DNA from: Microbacterium oleivorans
GTDB taxonomy: Bacteria > Actinomycetota > Actinomycetes > Actinomycetales > Microbacteriaceae
DNA length: 64,000 bases
Assembly (NCBI RefSeq): GCF_001691565.1
Contig: NZ_MAYO01000003.1
Location: 1,650,766 to 1,714,765 of the forward strand
Direction of reading: 5' to 3'
The notes under the pieces were generated by a model that saw nothing but the letters and a program-made list of their open reading frames with translations, did not search any database and had not been told where the DNA came from. This document shows, piece after piece, positions 59,495 to 64,000 of this stretch. A program made the position numbers and the translations under genes. Every line of letters starts with the position of its first letter. The first letter of the stretch is position 1.

Positions 59495-60904
59495 ATGAGC
59501 ACCGTCACCACATCGACGATCATCGGAATGCCCGAGGTCGTCGAAGACGCCCGCCGGGCCGAGACTTCCGCCGCCTGGGTGATGCTGCGGGATGCCGCGA
59601 CCGCCCTGCAGGATCTGCAGATCGCCGACGGCTCGGTGCCCGACACTGCCGACCGCGACGCGGCCCGCGAGCACGTCGAGGCGATCACCGCCGGCATCCG
59701 CGCCCTCTCCCCCGCCTTCCCGCACGACACCGCCTACCTCGAGGCGAGCATCGCCGATTTCGACCGCTGGGTGTCGGAGGGCTTCGGCGTCCCGGACTTC
59801 CTCGACTCGCTCATGTCGTTCCAGCCGCAGGAGAACCGCGTCGACGGGCTCCGCCACCTCGTCGTGTTCCCGATGTACACGCAGAACGGAACTCGCGACC
59901 GCAAGGTCGAGGCCGTCCTCGTCGAGACGATCTGGCCGGAGTTCATCGCCGAGCTCGAGCAGACGTACACGAACCGCCTGTTCGTCTCGTTCCGCCTGCT
60001 CGACTTCACGCCCGGGTACGACACGAACTCCGCCGTCCTCTTCCCCGAGACGGTCGCCATGCGCGAGGTGCCGACCTTCACGTGGGGCGCGATCTTCCAG
60101 GACCGCGAGGCCGCTCGCTACCGCCGCGTCGTGCGCGCGGCATCCGAGATCACCCGCCTCGAGCTGCCGGAGGCCGCCGCCCGTCTGCTGGGCGATCAGC
60201 GTCTGGCCGAGAAGACCTTCGTCATGTGGGACCTCATCCACGACCGGACGCACATGCGCGGCGACCTGCCGTTCGACCCGTTCATGATCAAGCAGCGGAT
60301 GCCGTTCTTCCTGTACTCGCTCGAAGAGCTGCGTTGCGACCTCACCGCGTTCCGGGAGTGCGTCGCGATCGAGAAGGAACTCTCGGCGAAGGCGTCGCTG
60401 ACGGATGCCGAGGGCGAGATGCTCGAGCACGCCGGACTCGTCCAGTACGCCGTGATCTTCGACCGCATCTTCCGCTTCGCCATCACCGGAACCCGCGTCC
60501 GCAACTACGACGGTCTGGGCGGTCAGCTGCTGTTCGCCTGGCTGCACCAGCGCGGCGTGCTGCACTGGACCGACACGTCGCTCGCGTTCGAGTGGGACCG
60601 CGTCGCCGACGCCGTCATCGCGCTCAGCGACGCGATCGACCGGCTCTACTGGGAGTCGATCGATCGACCCAAGGTCGCGCACTGGCTCGCAGCGTACGAC
60701 CTCGTCCGCCGGACCGTGACGCCGCACCCGGCCTCGCAGTGGGCCCGGGGGCTGTCCGACGACATTCTCGGCGGACCTCCGAAGGGGTACACCGACGCCG
60801 TGCTGGACGACGAGTTCCCGCTGTCGATGTTCTTCGAGGCGCTCGAGAAGAAGATGCGCCCCGTCATCGCCGGCGTCGCCGGCATCCGCGCTTCCGACGC
60901 CTGA
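59495..60904 (+). CDS. DUF6421 family protein (possible HDxxH metalloprotein)
   Basis: A 469-residue cytoplasmic protein of the DUF6421 type, with no known function. It is rich in helices and has no membrane segment. A striking block at about residues 245-290 holds HDRTH (H249-D250-H253), then 24 residues later EELRCD (E277-E278-D282). The order and spacing resemble the zinc site of HExxH gluzincin peptidases, with Asp in place of the catalytic Glu. Other conserved-looking parts are FPMYTQNGTRDRKVEAVLVETIWPEF and FEALEKKMRP near the end. AGGAGG lies seven bases before the ATG. It is divergent from an Lrp/AsnC regulator. Confidence 0.8.
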   Translation: MSTVTTSTIIGMPEVVEDARRAETSAAWVMLRDAATALQDLQIADGSVPDTADRDAAREHVEAITAGIRALSPAFPHDTAYLEASIADFDRWVSEGFGVPDFLDSLMSFQPQENRVDGLRHLVVFPMYTQNGTRDRKVEAVLVETIWPEFIAELEQTYTNRLFVSFRLLDFTPGYDTNSAVLFPETVAMREVPTFTWGAIFQDREAARYRRVVRAASEITRLELPEAAARLLGDQRLAEKTFVMWDLIHDRTHMRGDLPFDPFMIKQRMPFFLYSLEELRCDLTAFRECVAIEKELSAKASLTDAEGEMLEHAGLVQYAVIFDRIFRFAITGTRVRNYDGLGGQLLFAWLHQRGVLHWTDTSLAFEWDRVADAVIALSDAIDRLYWESIDRPKVAHWLAAYDLVRRTVTPHPASQWARGLSDDILGGPPKGYTDAVLDDEFPLSMFFEALEKKMRPVIAGVAGIRASDA

Positions 60905-60919
60905 GGCGTTCGGAATCCA

Positions 60920-60957
60920 CTTCGGCGCCCGGGCTCTGGGGGACTCGGGCGCCGAAG
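60920..60957. terminator. Bidirectional terminator hairpin
   Basis: A perfect 12-base-pair stem CTTCGGCGCCCG / CGGGCGCCGAAG with a 14-base loop, between the convergent DUF6421 and MFS genes. Confidence 0.8.
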
Positions 60958-60975
60958 CCGTCTCGGCCCACGCCG

Positions 60976-62403
60976 TCAGTCGCCCGCGACACCTCCCGCC
61001 GCTTCCCGGGACGACGAGGGGATGCCGGGTGCGGCGTCCGGGACCGCGGCATCCGCTTCGGCCGTCTGGGGTGCCTCCCGATACTCGTCAGAAAGCGTTC
61101 GATACGACCGCGTCAGGAATGCGGCGAGCGCTGCAGCGACCATGATCAGTCCACCGACGAGGAAGATCAGCGCGATCCCGCGCATCTCACCCTCGCCGAG
61201 CAGCCACGACCACGTCCGCTCGCCGTCGTCGGTACGGAGGTACGGGATGATCCAGAACTCCGCGATCGGGGCGATCGCGAACGAGGTGATCGGACCGGTG
61301 GAGACCTCGAGCGCGGTGGCCGCCCCGAAGACCCGGCCCTGACGTTCGAAGGGGACGACCTTCTGGATGACCGTCTGCTCCGCCGACTCGATCACGGGGA
61401 CGAGTGTCATGTACGCCCAGATCCCGACGGCGTAGAGCCACCACCACTCCCGCAGCGTGAAGACGGCGCCCAGCAGGCCCATGACCGCGACTGCGAGCAG
61501 CAGGGTCCGGATGGGGTTCCTGCCGAGACCCTTCGCCGCGACGATGCCGCCGCCGATGAGGAAGCCGGTGGCGGTGATGGCGAGGACGACGCCCCACATC
61601 TTCACGTCGAACAGTTCCAGACCGTAGGGATCCATCAACGCCATGTAGAGGCCGCCGATGAGGTTGTTGAAGGTCGAGAAGAGAATGAGTGCGAACAGGC
61701 CCGGCACTGCCCGGATGGCCGCCGCGGCCCCGCGGATGTCGAGGATCTTCGACCCGGGATCGGGCGTCGGCGCATCCTCGCGGATCCGCACGAACAGCAG
61801 GTGGACGAGTGGTACGGCGGTGAAGGCGATCGCGACCCCGAGGGTCCAGCCCATGCCGACGAGTCCGATCGCGAGGCCCGAGAGCGCGCTCGTCACGATG
61901 AAGGCGATGCCCTGCACCGTGCCGACGAGACCGTTGGCGTTCGCGTGGCGCTCGGTCGGCACGAGGAGGGTGACCGTCGTCGACAGGGCGATGTTGCGAA
62001 GGTTCTCGACGACGGCGCCGGTCAGGATGATGCCGGAGAACAGCCAGAACCACGGGCCGCCGAGGTCGAGGATGGCGGACTCCGGCTGCGAGACGTAGAT
62101 CGCGCCGGCCGCGAGGAAAGCCGCAAGCGTGAAGACCCCGGAGAACACCATGACGGCGTGCTTGCGGAACCGGTCGACCAGCGTGCCGAAGACCATGCCG
62201 AAGATCGCCAGCAGCAGCATGTAGGCGCCGCCGATGATGCCCGTGGCGAGAACGGATTTCGTCTCGAGGTACACCCAGAAGGTGAGGGCGAACCACAGGA
62301 AGCTCGTCGTGACGTTCGCGACGGCGGTGTTCACCAGGACGTGCAGGAACGTGCGCATCCCGCCCGGAGGAACGGTGCGCGACGGCCGTGTCGCTTCGCT
62401 CAT
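60976..62403 (-). CDS. MFS transporter (MFS_3/TetA-like)
   Basis: A 475-residue major-facilitator protein with twelve predicted membrane helices and a long Ala/Glu/Ser-rich cytoplasmic tail (about residues 435-475). The loop GTLVDRFRKHAVMVFSG between helices 2 and 3 is the MFS motif A (G-x3-D-R-x-R). The central cytoplasmic loop is REDAPTPDPGSKILDIRGA. ATG at 62403 is chosen; the frame is open further into the divergent gene's region. The substrate is unknown; efflux of a small molecule is likely. It diverges from the threonine aldolase gene, 65 bases away. Confidence 0.9.
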   Translation of the reverse strand: MSEATRPSRTVPPGGMRTFLHVLVNTAVANVTTSFLWFALTFWVYLETKSVLATGIIGGAYMLLLAIFGMVFGTLVDRFRKHAVMVFSGVFTLAAFLAAGAIYVSQPESAILDLGGPWFWLFSGIILTGAVVENLRNIALSTTVTLLVPTERHANANGLVGTVQGIAFIVTSALSGLAIGLVGMGWTLGVAIAFTAVPLVHLLFVRIREDAPTPDPGSKILDIRGAAAAIRAVPGLFALILFSTFNNLIGGLYMALMDPYGLELFDVKMWGVVLAITATGFLIGGGIVAAKGLGRNPIRTLLLAVAVMGLLGAVFTLREWWWLYAVGIWAYMTLVPVIESAEQTVIQKVVPFERQGRVFGAATALEVSTGPITSFAIAPIAEFWIIPYLRTDDGERTWSWLLGEGEMRGIALIFLVGGLIMVAAALAAFLTRSYRTLSDEYREAPQTAEADAAVPDAAPGIPSSSREAAGGVAGD

Positions 62404-62456
62404 GCGGCGAGGGTATCGCCGGGCTCCGACACGGGAAAGGGGGACCGCGCGCAACC

Positions 62457-62462
62457 TAGGCT
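62457..62462 (+). promoter_or_regulatory. -10 hexamer TAGGCT, leaderless start
   Basis: TAGGCT ends six bases before the GTG at 62469. The G-run in the spacer is too close to the start codon to be a normal ribosome site. Confidence 0.55.
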
Positions 62463-62468
62463 TAGGGG

Positions 62469-63536
62469 GTGACGACGCTCCACGACCCGACGATCCGTTC
62501 CTTCGCCAGCGACAACTACTCCGGGGTCCACCCCGAGGTGCTCGCGGCCATCGCCGCCGCCAACGACGGCCACCAGATCGCCTACGGCGAAGACGTGTAC
62601 ACCGCACGCCTGCAGGAGGTCTTCGCGCGCCACTTCGGCGACGACGCGCAGGCGCTCCCCGTCTTCAACGGCACCGGGGCGAACGTCACCGGCCTCCAGT
62701 CGATGCTCCCGCGCTGGGGCGCCGTGGTCGCGGCATCCACCGCCCACATCAACGTCGACGAGGGCGGCGCTCCCGAGAAGGTCGCGGGCATCAAGATCCT
62801 GAACGTGCCGACCGACGACGGGAAGCTGACGCCGGAGCTCGTCGACATGGAGGCCTGGGGCTGGGGCGACGAGCACCGCGCGCAGCCGCTCGTCGTCTCG
62901 ATCACGCAGTCCACCGAGCTCGGCACCCTGTACACGCCCGACGAGATCCGCGCCCTCGCAGACCACGCGCACTCCCGCGGCATGCGCCTGCACCTCGACG
63001 GCGCGCGCCTCTCGAACGCCGCCGCGGCCCTCGACCTGCCGATCCGGTCGTTCACGAAGGATGCCGGCGTCGACCTCGTCAGCGCGGGCGGCACGAAGAA
63101 CGGCGCACTCGCGGCCGAGGCGATCGTCGTGCTCGACCCCGCGGCATCCCAGGGCCTGCCCTACCTGCGCAAGCTGAACATGCAGCTCTCGTCCAAGATG
63201 CGTTTCGTGTCGGCGCAGCTGGTCGCCCTGTACGAAGGCGACCTCTACCTGCGCAACGCCCGCCACGCCAACGCCATGGCGGCACGACTGCGTACGGCCG
63301 TCGAGGCGGGGCTGGCGGACGGCTCCATCTCGGGCGTGCGCTTCAGTCAGCCGACGCAGGCGAACGGCGTGTTCGCGGTCCTTCCCGACGGCGTCGCTGA
63401 GAAGCTCCGCGAGTCGTTCCGCTTCTACGACTGGGACGCTTCGAAGAACGAGGTGCGCTGGATGTGCTCCTTCGACACCACCGAATCCGACGTCGACGCG
63501 TTCGTCGAAGCCCTGTCACGCCTCACGCGCAGCTGA
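62469..63536 (+). CDS. Threonine aldolase (low-specificity, beta-eliminating lyase family)
   Basis: A 355-residue PLP enzyme that splits threonine (and allo-threonine) into glycine and acetaldehyde. Family features are SFASDNYSGVHPEVL at the N-terminus, YGEDVYTARLQ, FNGTGANVTGL, LHLDGARLSNA with the cofactor-contacting Asp, and SAGGTKNGAL with the PLP-binding lysine (about residue 211). It has no signal peptide. The GTG start fits a leaderless promoter. It converges on the NUDIX gene. Aldolases of this family often accept several beta-hydroxy amino acids. Confidence 0.92.
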   Translation: MTTLHDPTIRSFASDNYSGVHPEVLAAIAAANDGHQIAYGEDVYTARLQEVFARHFGDDAQALPVFNGTGANVTGLQSMLPRWGAVVAASTAHINVDEGGAPEKVAGIKILNVPTDDGKLTPELVDMEAWGWGDEHRAQPLVVSITQSTELGTLYTPDEIRALADHAHSRGMRLHLDGARLSNAAAALDLPIRSFTKDAGVDLVSAGGTKNGALAAEAIVVLDPAASQGLPYLRKLNMQLSSKMRFVSAQLVALYEGDLYLRNARHANAMAARLRTAVEAGLADGSISGVRFSQPTQANGVFAVLPDGVAEKLRESFRFYDWDASKNEVRWMCSFDTTESDVDAFVEALSRLTRS

Positions 63537-63550
63537 CGCGGCGGAACGGG

Positions 63551-64000
63551 TCAGCGCAGGGCGCCGACGGAGGCGAGGGCCTGCCGCACGAGAGTCGAGC
63601 GGCCGCCCTCCATCTCGGCCGCGAGGGCGTCGGACGAGGCCTCTTCGGGCGACATCCACGTGACCTCGAGGGCGTCCTGACGCGGCTCGCAGGTGCCTGT
63701 GACGGGAACGACGAACGCGAGCGAGACGGCGTGCTGCCGGTCGTCGTGGTAGGCGCTCACACCGGGGATCGGGAAGTACTCCGCGACCGTGAACGGAGCC
63801 GGCTGCGGCGGCAGCAGCGGGAACGCCATCGGCCCCAAGTCGTTCTCGAGGTGCCGGAACAGCGCATCGCGGACCGTCTCGCCGTACCGCACACGCCCCG
63901 ACACGATCGTGCGGGAGATCTCGCCCATCGGCGTCGCTCGCAGCAGGATGCCGACCTCGGTCACGGCGCCCATGCCGTCGAGACGCACGGGCACGGCCTC
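63551..64000 (-). CDS. DUF4916-type NUDIX hydrolase-fold protein (5' end outside window)
   Basis: The visible 149 residues read through the right edge without a clear start. A GTG at 63994 would give 147 residues, but the similarity (VPVRLDG) seems to begin earlier, so the true start is probably beyond 64000. The NUDIX box region GRVRYGETVRDALFRHLENDLG keeps G-x5-E and a later Arg but has His and Asn where the REUXEE glutamates should be. The box is therefore degenerate, as I recall for DUF4916 proteins. Substrate and activity are unknown. WMSPEEASSDAL near the C-terminus is NUDIX-like. Confidence 0.8.
   Translation of the reverse strand, partial: EAVPVRLDGMGAVTEVGILLRATPMGEISRTIVSGRVRYGETVRDALFRHLENDLGPMAFPLLPPQPAPFTVAEYFPIPGVSAYHDDRQHAVSLAFVVPVTGTCEPRQDALEVTWMSPEEASSDALAAEMEGGRSTLVRQALASVGALR

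Noticed and set aside
60082..62472. Plus-strand frame of 796 codons across the end of the DUF6421 gene and the MFS gene.
   Set aside because: It runs out of frame through one gene and antisense through another, with no motifs.

Overview
The window is a continuous piece of a high-GC actinobacterial chromosome. It is most likely from Microbacteriaceae, and close to Microbacterium. The evidence is the codon use, the DUF7882 and DUF6421 family proteins, the serS/HAD/LCP/tRNA-Ser block, the many leaderless starts and the general gene content. I see no rRNA, CRISPR array, transposase, integrase or phage gene. Coding density is very high, and no gene-free stretch exceeds about 225 bases. The long open frames opposite real genes are shadows caused by GC bias.

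Layout. (1) 1-7381: a LacI-controlled sugar locus. It holds a binding protein, two permeases, a GH32-like hydrolase, a DUF1304 membrane protein and a truncated Gfo/Idh/MocA dehydrogenase. The divergent lacI gene and an HSL-type esterase follow. One 16-base operator occurs twice, in opposite orientation. (2) 7447-8128: a secreted fasciclin protein behind a SigK-like ECF promoter. (3) 8156-14696: an organosulfur operon with a MetQ/N/I-type importer, two SfnB/DszC-like flavoenzymes and an NtaA/SnaA-type monooxygenase. (4) 14886-16160: a TetR regulator diverging from a DUF7882 gene across a perfect palindrome. (5) 16069-19894: serS, a HAD phosphatase, an LCP protein and two tRNA-Ser genes. (6) 19997-22605: a lipid-kinase-like protein and a photolyase.

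(7) 22684-31875: a galactoside locus with a GH42 beta-galactosidase, an ABC importer, LacI and a large secreted multidomain esterase. It is tied together by repeats of an operator resembling TGTGAACGTGCACA. (8) 31928-35872: a luciferase-like oxidoreductase, pheA, an EamA exporter and a LysR regulator. (9) 35936-42117: phosphoglucomutase, galE, galT and galK (Leloir pathway). A third LacI protein here has two TGTTGACGNNAACA sites over the galT promoter. (10) 42198-47786: an oligopeptide ABC system whose fused ATPase gene converges on the permease and binding-protein genes.

(11) 47935-53646: a spermidine-synthase-like protein, a helical-repeat protein, an SprT-like protein, a ComB-like phosphatase, a domain-swapped GH3 beta-glucosidase behind a perfect CebR box, and a small hypothetical protein. 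(12) 53701-57852: an FtsX/ATPase exporter beside a NarL-type two-component system. (13) 57911-64000: a second lipid-kinase-like protein, an Lrp regulator diverging from a DUF6421 protein, an MFS transporter, threonine aldolase and a truncated NUDIX protein.

The main theme is carbohydrate scavenging under separate local repressors, feeding galactose into the Leloir pathway and phosphoglucomutase. The most distinctive features are the repeated operators, the leaderless promoters (a -10-like hexamer exactly six or seven bases before the start codon), and a strongly over-represented heptamer, GGATGCC, spread across the whole window.
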